From: Pseudomonadales bacterium
Lineage (GTDB): Bacteria > Pseudomonadota > Gammaproteobacteria > Pseudomonadales > Azotimanducaceae
Assembly (NCBI GenBank): GCA_016779385.1
Contig: JADHNT010000009.1
Span: 1 to 43,811 of the forward strand
Direction: 5' to 3'
DNA: 43,811 nt
The notes below the pieces were generated by a model. That model did no database searches, had not been told where the DNA came from, and saw only the letters and a program-made list of their open reading frames with translations. The translations under genes and the position numbers were made by a program. Shown here in pieces: positions 31,972 to 38,588 of this stretch (within the stretch, counting starts at the first letter, position 1; every line of letters begins with the position of its first letter).

Positions 31972-32583
31972 ATGAAGCTGCTTTGCCTCGACCTCGAAGG
32001 GGTGCTTATTCCCGAGATTTGGCTGGGGGTCGCGGACCGCACCGGCATTGAGGCCCTGCGCCTCACCACGCGAGATATCGCCGACTATGACGAGCTGATG
32101 CAGGGGCGTCTCGCCGTGCTTGAGGCCCATGGCCTGACCATGCGCGACGTCCAAGCGGTGATTGAGGAGATGAGCCCCTTACCCGGGGCCGTGGAGTTCA
32201 TGCGCTGGGCTCGGCAGACCTTCCAGGTGGCAATCCTATCCGACACCTTTTACGAGTTCGCCACGCCGCTCATGGCCAAACTCGACCAGCCCTTTTTGCT
32301 TTGCCACCGTCTTGAAGTTGCCGATGATGGACGGATTACGGGCTACCGCCTCCGCCAACCGGACCCGAAGCGGGCTGCCGTTAGGGCCTTTCACGACCTC
32401 CGTTACACGGTGCTCGCAGCCGGTGATTCCTTCAACGATACGGCGATGCTTGAGGAGGCTGATGCGGGATTCTTCTTCTCCGCTCCGCAAAATGTTAAGG
32501 ACGCCTTTCCCCAGTTCGACACCGCGGATACTTATGTCGAGCTGAAAACCCGGCTGGAGGAAGCTTCGCTACGGCTGGGCTAG
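31972..32583 (+). CDS. thrH: Bifunctional phosphoserine phosphatase / phosphoserine:homoserine phosphotransferase
   Basis: ThrH is a HAD-family enzyme that dephosphorylates phosphoserine and can transfer the phosphate to homoserine. The 203 residues contain the nucleophile motif CLDLEGVLIPE (note DLEGVL in place of DxDGT, as in known ThrH), the LSDTFYEF motif II and the GDSFNDTAML motif with the Mg-binding acid residues. AGGGAG lies 10 bases before the ATG. It links serine/threonine metabolism to the sulfur regulator cysB upstream. The stop is TAG. Confidence 0.95.
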   Translation: MKLLCLDLEGVLIPEIWLGVADRTGIEALRLTTRDIADYDELMQGRLAVLEAHGLTMRDVQAVIEEMSPLPGAVEFMRWARQTFQVAILSDTFYEFATPLMAKLDQPFLLCHRLEVADDGRITGYRLRQPDPKRAAVRAFHDLRYTVLAAGDSFNDTAMLEEADAGFFFSAPQNVKDAFPQFDTADTYVELKTRLEEASLRLG

Positions 32584-32759
32584 TCAGTGTTAACAATTCA
32601 GGCGGAACAGCTTGCGGAAAGGTTTTTTATAAAATTTAAAAAATCAGTATTAATATATGTTTTATATGCATTTTTACTGGTTAATTGACATTATTATCCA
32701 GGCTGTTTAGGCTCTCGCCCCTCTTAATGTGTTAACGAGGACGGGGTAGGAAGAGCGCC
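32584..32759. other. AT-rich gap before the prp operon
   Basis: About 100 bases from 32620 are strikingly AT-rich (TTTTTTATAAAATTTAAAAA, TATTAATATATG, TTTTATATGCATTTTT), against a GC-rich background. GTGTTAAC occurs at both ends (32588-32595 and 32730-32737) as a direct repeat of a palindromic core. It probably holds promoter and regulator-binding sites for the GntR-prpBC operon. Confidence 0.55.
32685..32713 (+). promoter_or_regulatory. Likely promoter of the GntR-prpBC operon
   Basis: A perfect -35 TTGACA (32685-32690) lies 17 bases before TAGGCT (32708-32713, three of six consensus bases). The AT-rich sequence immediately upstream could act as an UP element. The GntR start codon is about 40 bases downstream of the expected start site. 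Confidence 0.5.
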
Positions 32760-33473
32760 ATGGGAGCCATACCTTCCACCAATTCTTTACCGCCTGCCCC
32801 TGGCACCCTCGCGGATCAGGTGTTTTTGCGCCTTCGCGAGGCCATCGTCTCTGGCGACCTGGTGCCCGGGGAGCGCATCTTGGAGCCTGCCCTGGCGGCG
32901 CGTTTTGGGGTGTCTCGGGGCCCGCTCCGCGATGCCCTGGCCCGCCTTGCGGAGCGTCACCTGATTGAGCGTCCGGTGCATCAAGGCGCGCGGGTCGTCA
33001 CCTTGTCCTTCCCAAAGCTTATTGACCTCTACCATGCGCGGGAGGCCCTCGAGGGCATGGCCTGTCGCTTGGCGGCAGAACGGGCCCCGGAGGCCACCCT
33101 GGAAGCCCTAGCGGCGCTTCTCGATGAGCATGAACAAGGCGTCGCGCTGCACGCGGGGGCCGCCTATGTGCAGGACGAAGGGGATCTCGACTTTCACTTT
33201 CGCATTGCCCAGGCCAGCGAGAACCCGGCCCTCATTCCCATACTGTGCGATCAACTTTACCACCTGATGCGGCTTTATCGCCGCACCTTCGTCGCCCAGG
33301 GGCGCCGATCTACGACGGCCCTGCGAGAGCACCGGGCGATCGTCGATGCGATGCGCGAGCGGGACGGGGCCTTTGCGGAGCAGCTCATGCGCCGCCACAT
33401 CGCCAAGGCCAGGAGAAACATCGAGGATCTTTACGCAGCGCAGCTTCGTGCGGCGGAAACTGGAGAGGAGTAG
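32760..33473 (+). CDS. GntR-family (FCD) regulator of the propionate operon
   Basis: This 237-residue protein has an N-terminal GntR winged helix ([49 protein letters not shown]) and a C-terminal FCD ligand-binding helical domain (about 95-225; [44 protein letters not shown]). The aspartate and histidines of the FCD metal site appear to be kept. It begins a tight six-gene run and stands 8 bases before prpB; a GntR regulator in this place, sometimes called PrpR or MdcY-like, controls prp genes in Pseudomonas-type bacteria. It probably senses 2-methylcitrate or a related acid. AGGAAG precedes the ATG. Confidence 0.88.
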   Translation: MGAIPSTNSLPPAPGTLADQVFLRLREAIVSGDLVPGERILEPALAARFGVSRGPLRDALARLAERHLIERPVHQGARVVTLSFPKLIDLYHAREALEGMACRLAAERAPEATLEALAALLDEHEQGVALHAGAAYVQDEGDLDFHFRIAQASENPALIPILCDQLYHLMRLYRRTFVAQGRRSTTALREHRAIVDAMRERDGAFAEQLMRRHIAKARRNIEDLYAAQLRAAETGEE

Positions 33474-33481
33474 ACATAGGC

Positions 33482-34378
33482 ATGGCCGAACAACAATCAG
33501 CAGGGGCCCGCTTTAGGCAGGCGCTGAAGGAAGAAGCCCCCCTTCAGGTGATGGGCACGATTAACGCCTACGCCGCCATGATGGCAGAGCGGGTGGGCTA
33601 CCGCGCCATCTATCTCTCCGGTGGCGGAGTGGCTAACGCGTCCTACGGGCTCCCGGATCTGGGCATTACTTCCATGAACGACGTGCTCGAAGACGTACGC
33701 CGGATCACCGCGGCCACGGAGCTCCCTCTTTTGGTAGACATCGACACCGGGTGGGGTGGGGCCTTCAACATTTCCCGCACCGTCAAGGAGATGATCCGCG
33801 CCGGTGCGGGCGCGGTGCACCTTGAGGACCAGGTGGCGCAGAAGCGCTGCGGACACCGGCCGAATAAAGCCATCGTGTCCACGGAAGAGATGTGCGACCG
33901 CTTAAAAGCCGCCGCCGATGCGAAGAGCGATCCGGACTTCATCCTCATGGCGCGCACCGACGCGCTCGCGGTGGAAGGCTTCTCCGCCGTGGTGGAGCGG
34001 GCCCAAGCCTTCGTGGAAGCGGGCGCCGACGCTATCTTCGCCGAAGCCATGACCGACCTCTCCATGTATAAGGAGGTCGTCGACGCGGTGGGCGTGCCGG
34101 TGCTGGCCAACATTACGGAGTTTGGGCAAACGCCGCTCTACAGCTGCGAAGAGCTGGGGTCCGTGGGCATCGCTATGGCCCTCTATCCCCTGTCGGCCTT
34201 CCGGGCCATGAACCAGGCTGCGCTCAACGTTTATCGCTCCATCCGCGAGAAGGGGCATCAACGGGATGTCGTTGAGACCATGCAAACCCGCATGGATCTC
34301 TATGATTTCTTGGGCTATCACGAATACGAAGGGAAGCTTGACGCCCTCTTCGGGGACAACGCTAAGGAGTCGAACTAA
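33482..34378 (+). CDS. prpB: 2-methylisocitrate lyase
   Basis: PrpB splits 2-methylisocitrate into pyruvate and succinate, the last step of the methylcitrate cycle. From the ATG at 33482 the protein has 298 residues with Mg-binding aspartates in [11 protein letters not shown] (Asp86, Asp88) and the catalytic Cys123 in [10 protein letters not shown], the same number as in E. coli. The frame is open upstream into the GntR gene but the family start and GGAGAGGAG ribosome site fix this ATG. The stop TAA overlaps the prpC ATG by one base (TAATG), and AAGGAG for prpC lies inside the end of prpB. Confidence 0.96.
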   Translation: MAEQQSAGARFRQALKEEAPLQVMGTINAYAAMMAERVGYRAIYLSGGGVANASYGLPDLGITSMNDVLEDVRRITAATELPLLVDIDTGWGGAFNISRTVKEMIRAGAGAVHLEDQVAQKRCGHRPNKAIVSTEEMCDRLKAAADAKSDPDFILMARTDALAVEGFSAVVERAQAFVEAGADAIFAEAMTDLSMYKEVVDAVGVPVLANITEFGQTPLYSCEELGSVGIAMALYPLSAFRAMNQAALNVYRSIREKGHQRDVVETMQTRMDLYDFLGYHEYEGKLDALFGDNAKESN

Positions 34379-35508
34379 TGGCTGAAGAAAAGAAACTGAC
34401 CGGGGCCGGCCTCCGGGGCCAGGTGGCCGGGGAAACGGCCCTCTGCACCGTGGGTAAAACGGGTACGGGGCTCACCTATCGGGGTTACGACATCACCGAT
34501 CTGGCCGAGAACACCTGCTTTGAAGAGGTGGCCCACCTGATTCTGAAGGGGAAACTTCCGACGCTGGGGGAGCTCGACGCCTACCGCGCCAAGCTCAAGG
34601 GCCTTAGGAGCCTCCCGGCGGCTCTGAAGGAGGTGCTCGAGCGCATTCCCGCCAGCGCCCACCCCATGGACGTCATGCGCACGGGCTGCTCCATGCTGGG
34701 GAACCTGGAAACGGAGCAGGATTTCTCTGAGCAGGAAGATGCGGCCGATCGGCTCCTGGCCGTGTTCCCGTCCATCATTAACTACTGGTATCGCTTCTCT
34801 CACGAAGGGGTGCGCATCGATGAGGCGACGGACGATGACTCCATCGCTGGCCACTTCCTCCACACGCTTCTTGGGGAAGCGCCGAGCGAACTCCACGAAG
34901 CGGTGATGAACGTTTCTCTGATCCTCTATGCGGAGCACGAGTTCAACGCCTCCACCTTCACGGCTCGGGTTTGCGCGTCCACCCTGTCCGATATGCACTC
35001 CTGCATCACCGGGGCCATCGGCTCGCTCCGAGGGCCGCTCCACGGTGGAGCCAACGAGGCCGCCATGGAACTGATCGAGAAGTTCGATTCCGTGGATACC
35101 GCCATCAAGGGCCTGAAGGGCATGCTGGAGCGGAAGGAAAAGATCATGGGCTTCGGCCACGCGATCTACAGCACCTCCGATCCCCGAAACGCCATTATTA
35201 AGAAGTGGTCCGAGAAGCTTGCTGAGTCCATCGGCGATACGGTGCTCTATCCCGTCTCCTGCGCTGTGGAAACGCTCATGTGGGATGAGAAAAAGCTCTT
35301 CCCCAACGCGGACTTTTTCCACGCTTCGGCCTACCACTTCATGGGCATTCCCACGAAGCTCTTCACGCCGATCTTTGTTTGCTCCCGCCTGACCGGCTGG
35401 GCTGCGCACGTGATGGAGCAGCGGAGCAACAACCGCATCATCCGTCCGAGCGCGGGCTACATCGGCGCCGAGCCGCGGTCCGTCACCCCCATCGCTGAGC
35501 GAGGTTAG
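34378..35508 (+). CDS. prpC: 2-methylcitrate synthase
   Basis: PrpC condenses propionyl-CoA with oxaloacetate. The 376-residue citrate-synthase-fold protein has catalytic His222 (GPLHGGANEAA), His261 (GFGHAIYS) and Asp312 (NADFFHASAY). LHGGANEAAMELIEKFDS and the short length (376 against about 430 for housekeeping GltA) support methylcitrate synthase. It is coupled to prpB. No acnD, prpF or prpD, the usual partner dehydratases, occurs in this cluster; the next gene encodes a Rieske protein 6 bases later. Confidence 0.94.
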   Translation: MAEEKKLTGAGLRGQVAGETALCTVGKTGTGLTYRGYDITDLAENTCFEEVAHLILKGKLPTLGELDAYRAKLKGLRSLPAALKEVLERIPASAHPMDVMRTGCSMLGNLETEQDFSEQEDAADRLLAVFPSIINYWYRFSHEGVRIDEATDDDSIAGHFLHTLLGEAPSELHEAVMNVSLILYAEHEFNASTFTARVCASTLSDMHSCITGAIGSLRGPLHGGANEAAMELIEKFDSVDTAIKGLKGMLERKEKIMGFGHAIYSTSDPRNAIIKKWSEKLAESIGDTVLYPVSCAVETLMWDEKKLFPNADFFHASAYHFMGIPTKLFTPIFVCSRLTGWAAHVMEQRSNNRIIRPSAGYIGAEPRSVTPIAERG

Positions 35509-35514
35509 GGGACC

Positions 35515-35880
35515 ATGGTCTGGGGCGTGCCGGGGCTGCAGGAGGACGGCTTCCTCCCCATGGCACGGGCCCAGGCCCTTCGCGACGGCGCTCGCATCAC
35601 CCGAAGCCATCGGGGGCGGCGCTGGCTGCTGATTGTGGAAGAGGGGCAGGCCTTCGGTCTTGAGGACCGCTGTCCGCATCTTGAAGCGGCCCTCGCCAAG
35701 GGGGACTGCGATGGACGCCGCCTGTGGTGTCCAAAGCATGGTTTCTGCTTCGATTTAGAGACGGGCGTTCGCCTGTCCCCAACGCCTTCGCAGGTGCCCG
35801 GGGACGGACTCCGCATAAGAACCGTAAGCTACCGTGATGATTGGGCGGGGCTTCGCCTGCGCCTAAACGAGGATCAGTGA
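35515..35880 (+). CDS. Small Rieske [2Fe-2S] protein
   Basis: A 121-residue one-domain Rieske protein. The cluster ligands are visible as Cys53-Pro-His55 ([10 protein letters not shown]) and Cys72-Pro-Lys-His75 ([14 protein letters not shown]), so the motif is C-x-H-x16-C-x2-H. It resembles Rieske ferredoxins or NirD-like subunits and may carry electrons to an oxygenase, which is not encoded nearby. AGGGG precedes the ATG; the stop TGA overlaps the RraA-like start (TGATG). Its position within a propionate operon is unusual as far as I know. No signal peptide is present, so it is cytosolic. Confidence 0.88.
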   Translation: MVWGVPGLQEDGFLPMARAQALRDGARITRSHRGRRWLLIVEEGQAFGLEDRCPHLEAALAKGDCDGRRLWCPKHGFCFDLETGVRLSPTPSQVPGDGLRIRTVSYRDDWAGLRLRLNEDQ

Positions 35881-36359
35881 TGGACATTATTCTGCCGGAC
35901 CTGTGCGACACCCATGGGGATGCGGTGACCGTATTAGCGCCAATATTCCGAAACTTCGGGGCCCGCCGGGCCTTCGGGGGACCGATCAGTACGATCAAGT
36001 GCTTTGAGGATAATTCCCTGGTGGCCGAGGCCGTGGAGGAAGCTGGGGCAGGGCGGGTGCTGGTGGTGGATGGCGGCGCCTCCGATCGATGCGCGCTCCT
36101 GGGGGACAACCTGGCGCGGAAGGGCGCGAACAACGGCTGGGCCGGTATCGTGGTCTATGGCGCGGTGCGAGATGTACAGGATTTCCCCGAGATCGATCTT
36201 GGCGTGCAGGCGCTCTTTGCCCATCCTCGAAAAAGCGTTAAGCGTGGCTTAGGGGATCGGGACGTTTCGGTAAGCTTCGCCGGCGTGACCCTGGTGCCAG
36301 GCGCATACCTTTATGCCGACGATAATGGCATCATCGCGACGTCGACAGCGTTGCTCTGA
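35880..36359 (+). CDS. RraA-like protein (RNase E regulator or class II pyruvate aldolase family)
   Basis: The 159-residue protein starts [16 protein letters not shown] and contains [10 protein letters not shown] and LVVDGGAS, typical of RraA, which inhibits RNase E. It also has the metal-site motif of class II 4-hydroxy-4-methyl-2-oxoglutarate aldolases: Asp76 in LLGDNLAR, then exactly 20 residues, then Arg97-Asp98 in YGAVRDVQ. E. coli RraA, from memory, has R-Q here, so this protein may have kept pyruvate or oxaloacetate chemistry. It is translationally coupled to the Rieske gene (TGATG) and belongs to the prp operon. Both roles remain possible. Confidence 0.85.
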   Translation: MDIILPDLCDTHGDAVTVLAPIFRNFGARRAFGGPISTIKCFEDNSLVAEAVEEAGAGRVLVVDGGASDRCALLGDNLARKGANNGWAGIVVYGAVRDVQDFPEIDLGVQALFAHPRKSVKRGLGDRDVSVSFAGVTLVPGAYLYADDNGIIATSTALL

Positions 36360-36369
36360 CGGATCAGCC

Positions 36370-36702
36370 ATGGCAGAGAAGGGAAAGAAAGCCACCAAGG
36401 CCCTGGCCCGAGCGCTGGAGCTAAGCGACCCGGCGCCCAGGGCTTCGGAGGAGGATAAGCTCGACAAGCACGGCCGGGCAGACCGCGCCATGGCCGCTTG
36501 GCCCCCGACGGCCCGAGATCTCCGCGCGTGGATGGATGTTCTCGGCATCTCGAATAAGGACGTGGCTAAGGCCCTCCGCCTATCTGACGGACGAGTCGTG
36601 CGGTTTTGGACCGCTAAAAGCGATCCTCGGCGCATTCCCTATCCCAGCTGGTACACACTTAGGCATAAATTCCGCACTGGCCGTCTCATCGACGACGATT
36701 AG
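36370..36702 (+). CDS. Unidentified 110-residue protein, possible helix-turn-helix
   Basis: Last gene of the prp run, 10 bases after the RraA-like gene. The product has a basic, low-complexity start (MAEKGKKATKALARALEL), a linker, then TARDLRAWMDVLGISNKDVAKALRLSDGRVVRFWTAKSDPRRIPYPSWYTLRHK, in which ISNKDVAKALRLSDGRVVRFW has the spacing of a small helix-turn-helix and the following RIPYPSWYTLR is rich in aromatics. I do not recognise the family. A regulator or nucleic-acid-binding role is a guess. The ribosome site is weak; an earlier start at 36313 would overlap the RraA-like gene heavily and is less likely. Confidence 0.7.
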   Translation: MAEKGKKATKALARALELSDPAPRASEEDKLDKHGRADRAMAAWPPTARDLRAWMDVLGISNKDVAKALRLSDGRVVRFWTAKSDPRRIPYPSWYTLRHKFRTGRLIDDD

Positions 36703-36794
36703 GCTTCCCTGGTCCCCGATACTTTCCTGTTTTCATCTTCTGGCAATTTTTTTTCGCATCGAAATCGACCGTTCGTCGGTTATTAATTAGATTA

Positions 36795-36812
36795 ATGACA
36801 CTTATGTGACGC
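36795..36812 (-). promoter_or_regulatory. Pho-box-like element, minus strand
   Basis: Read on the minus strand this is GCGTCACATAAGTGTCAT: two 7-base half-sites, GCGTCAC and GTGTCAT, with a 4-base AT spacer. It agrees with 14 of 18 positions of the E. coli Pho box as I recall it. No minus-strand gene lies close downstream. Confidence 0.35.
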
Positions 36813-36915
36813 AACGTAAAGGGAGCCAGGTTCACCTAATATTAAAAACAAAAAATTAGAAAACAAGGATTTAAGAGATTTATCTGAGTTCAAAGTTAAT
36901 TATCGCCGTTATTTC

Positions 36916-36935
36916 TATGACATCAAAATGTCATA
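36916..36935. repeat. 8-bp perfect inverted repeat (TATGACAT / ATGTCATA)
   Basis: TATGACAT (36916-36923), CAAA, ATGTCATA (36928-36935). The right arm is also the first half of the Pho-box match. It could be a dimer operator in its own right. Confidence 0.6.
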
Positions 36936-36945
36936 AATCTGTGAA
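36928..36945 (+). promoter_or_regulatory. Strong Pho-box match upstream of the lipoprotein gene
   Basis: ATGTCATAAATCTGTGAA agrees with the PhoB consensus, direct repeats of CTGTCAT separated by four A/T bases, at 15 of 18 positions. It lies 92 bases before the lipoprotein start codon in the right orientation. No good -10 hexamer stands at the usual distance of about 10 bases, which weakens the promoter assignment. Confidence 0.55.
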
Positions 36946-37036
36946 GCGAAGCTCTTGCGGAATTTTTTTCCTAGGCCTAATGTTCCACCCATAGGTTCGC
37001 TGTTCCTAGCGACGGGAAGGGGAAAGGAGTAACACT

Positions 37037-37318
37037 ATGAAGAAAATGATCGCAATTCAGATGATGGGGCTGGCCGCAGCGGCGACGCTGTCCGCAGGCT
37101 GTGCGACCACGCCCCCCGCACTGGAATCCCAGCTGACCCACGAATGGGTCGCGGAGAGCCGCGCAGCGGCCGTCAATTTTGACGGCAATAATCAAGCTTG
37201 CGTGGAAAAGGCGCAAAGCCTGGCGGGCTACGAACAGTGTATGCAGGCCCGAGGCTATGCGCTGGCTCAGCAGGGCGAGGATCTACGGTTTTTCACCTCG
37301 GCGCTGCCCCCGCTCTAA
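37037..37318 (+). CDS. Small lipoprotein with conserved cysteine pair
   Basis: A 93-residue protein with a clear lipoprotein signal: MKK, a hydrophobic stretch, and lipobox LSAGC with Cys22. After it, residue +2 is Ala, so outer-membrane sorting is expected. The mature part ends in a motif common to many small gammaproteobacterial lipoproteins: ACVEKAQSLAGYEQCMQARGYAL, where two cysteines could form a disulfide. Function unknown. AAAGGAG lies 7 bases before the ATG. The gene has its own upstream AT-rich region and a terminator, and phosphate control is suggested by the Pho box. Confidence 0.82.
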   Translation: MKKMIAIQMMGLAAAATLSAGCATTPPALESQLTHEWVAESRAAAVNFDGNNQACVEKAQSLAGYEQCMQARGYALAQQGEDLRFFTSALPPL

Positions 37319-37362
37319 AGCCAGGGTTCCGACGCCGCCCTCCTTGAGAAAGCGGCGACCCT

Positions 37363-37399
37363 AAAACCCCCGCGGCTATCGAGGCCCCGGGGGTTTTTT
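37363..37399. terminator. Bidirectional rho-independent terminator
   Basis: AAAACCCCCG (37363-37372) pairs perfectly with CGGGGGTTTT (37388-37397), with a T-run on the plus strand and, through the A-run, on the minus strand. It lies between the convergent lipoprotein and roxA genes and probably serves both. Confidence 0.88.
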
Positions 37400-38588
37400 A
37401 TTCGTCAGGGACTAGGAACAGCCCCGCCTCGTAGCACGCCCAAGCGAATGCCCGCTGCGCCTCACTACCTAGGGCATCATCGCGCAGGGGGGCGAGACGA
37501 AGAAAGGGCGCTAGGGCGTTCTCATCAAGGGAGCAGGGTAAAGCGACCTGGTCGCTGATCAGCCAACCCTGGCCCCCATCCTCGATCCACTGCCATCGGC
37601 GACCGGGGGCTGGGAGCAAAGCCTGGAAGCGCTCCAAGGCTTTATGGAAGGCAGGTTCGTCCCGCCGGGGGTCGAGCTCCGGGGCCTGGCGCGGCGGACG
37701 GGTGAGGGCCGATGCGAGGGCCCGGGTCGATGGGCCGGACCCCCACAGCGCATCGAGCAGGGGGCCAGCGAGGCCCTCCCGAAGTGGCGCCGATGCCCCC
37801 TGAGGATGGCCCGACAGAGCGCCGAAGGTGGGGAGCAGGGGCAAAGGCGTAGGATCGGCCCCGCGCTCCAGCGCGTTATCTAGAAGCGCTTCAAGAAGCT
37901 CAGTCGCCGTGGGCGTTCGGATACCCAGGGACAGGGTTAGGCAGCGCTCCTCCGCCACGCCGTGATGCCCCCAGCCGGGAGGCAGGTAAAGCACGTCCCC
38001 GGGGCGGGATTGAAGCGTGGTATTGGGCTTGAAGGAATTCAGTAGATCCAGGCCATCCACCGTTTTGTGGTGCGCGAGCTGGGCGGGGCCCGGGGCCAGG
38101 GCCCAGCCGCGCACCCCCTCGAGCTGCATGAGAAATACGTGGTAGCGATCCTCGTGGGCACCCACGGAGCCTCCCGCGGTCGCAAAGCTGACCATCAAAT
38201 CGTCGATGCACCAGGGCGGCAGGAACGGGACCGCTTCAAAAACCGTTGCCAGCCCCGGGAGCCAGTGATCAACGGCGTTGACCAAGAGGGTCCAAGGGCT
38301 CTCGAAGCTCAGGGCCTCAAGATCTTTATCCGCAAAGGGCCCGTGGCGTAACCGAAGCTCTGGGGCCGTCCCCTCAATCAATCGGGCTTCCGCCTCGGGC
38401 TCGCAGGCCAGGGCCGCGAGTTCGTCTGCATCGACGGGCAGGGCCCCGGGTAGGGCCCCGGGGAGAAAGGCAGGCTTCTGTCCCCAATAGTGCTGGAAAA
38501 AGGCCGCCTCCTGGCCATCGGTCGTTTCTGCACCCTCGGGAAAGGGCGCAAAGGAAAACAGATGCGGGCGAGGCGGCGGCAGGGTCAT
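37398..38588 (-). CDS. roxA: 50S ribosomal protein uL16 arginine 3-hydroxylase (JmjC cupin)
   Basis: The protein is a 2-oxoglutarate and Fe(II)-dependent ribosomal oxygenase of the YcfD/RoxA family, which hydroxylates an arginine of L16. Its 396 residues include the JmjC barrel with iron ligands His145 and Asp147 (GSVGAHEDRYHVF) and His208 (YLPPGWGHHGV), and PSRPGDVLYLPPGW. The C-terminal helical and winged-helix part (about 270-396) is normal for the group. The ATG overlaps the purB stop (TGATG), so it closes the mnmA-hflD-purB-roxA operon. The stop TAA lies on the edge of the bidirectional terminator. Confidence 0.92.
   Translation of the reverse strand: MTLPPPRPHLFSFAPFPEGAETTDGQEAAFFQHYWGQKPAFLPGALPGALPVDADELAALACEPEAEARLIEGTAPELRLRHGPFADKDLEALSFESPWTLLVNAVDHWLPGLATVFEAVPFLPPWCIDDLMVSFATAGGSVGAHEDRYHVFLMQLEGVRGWALAPGPAQLAHHKTVDGLDLLNSFKPNTTLQSRPGDVLYLPPGWGHHGVAEERCLTLSLGIRTPTATELLEALLDNALERGADPTPLPLLPTFGALSGHPQGASAPLREGLAGPLLDALWGSGPSTRALASALTRPPRQAPELDPRRDEPAFHKALERFQALLPAPGRRWQWIEDGGQGWLISDQVALPCSLDENALAPFLRLAPLRDDALGSEAQRAFAWACYEAGLFLVPDE

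Larger units (their letters stand above)
36703..37036. other. AT-rich 334-base gap with PhoB-like sites
   Basis: No credible gene lies here. The DNA is much richer in A and T than its surroundings (TTATTAATTAGATTAATG, ATTAAAAACAAAAAATTAG). It contains two Pho-box-like elements and an 8-bp inverted repeat. It ends with the strong ribosome site of the lipoprotein gene. The AT-richness may mark xenogeneic-silencer binding or a late insertion; composition alone cannot tell. Confidence 0.7.

Noticed and set aside
32611-32619. CTTGCGGAA shared by both AT-rich gaps (also at 36954-36962)
   Set aside because: A shared 9-mer between two such stretches is not unlikely by chance, and flanks do not match beyond T-richness.
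34375-35739. Long 454-codon minus-strand open frame opposite prpC and the Rieske gene
   Set aside because: GC-rich codon bias opens antisense frames; the product has no recognisable domain while prpC on the plus strand has full catalytic motifs and a ribosome site.
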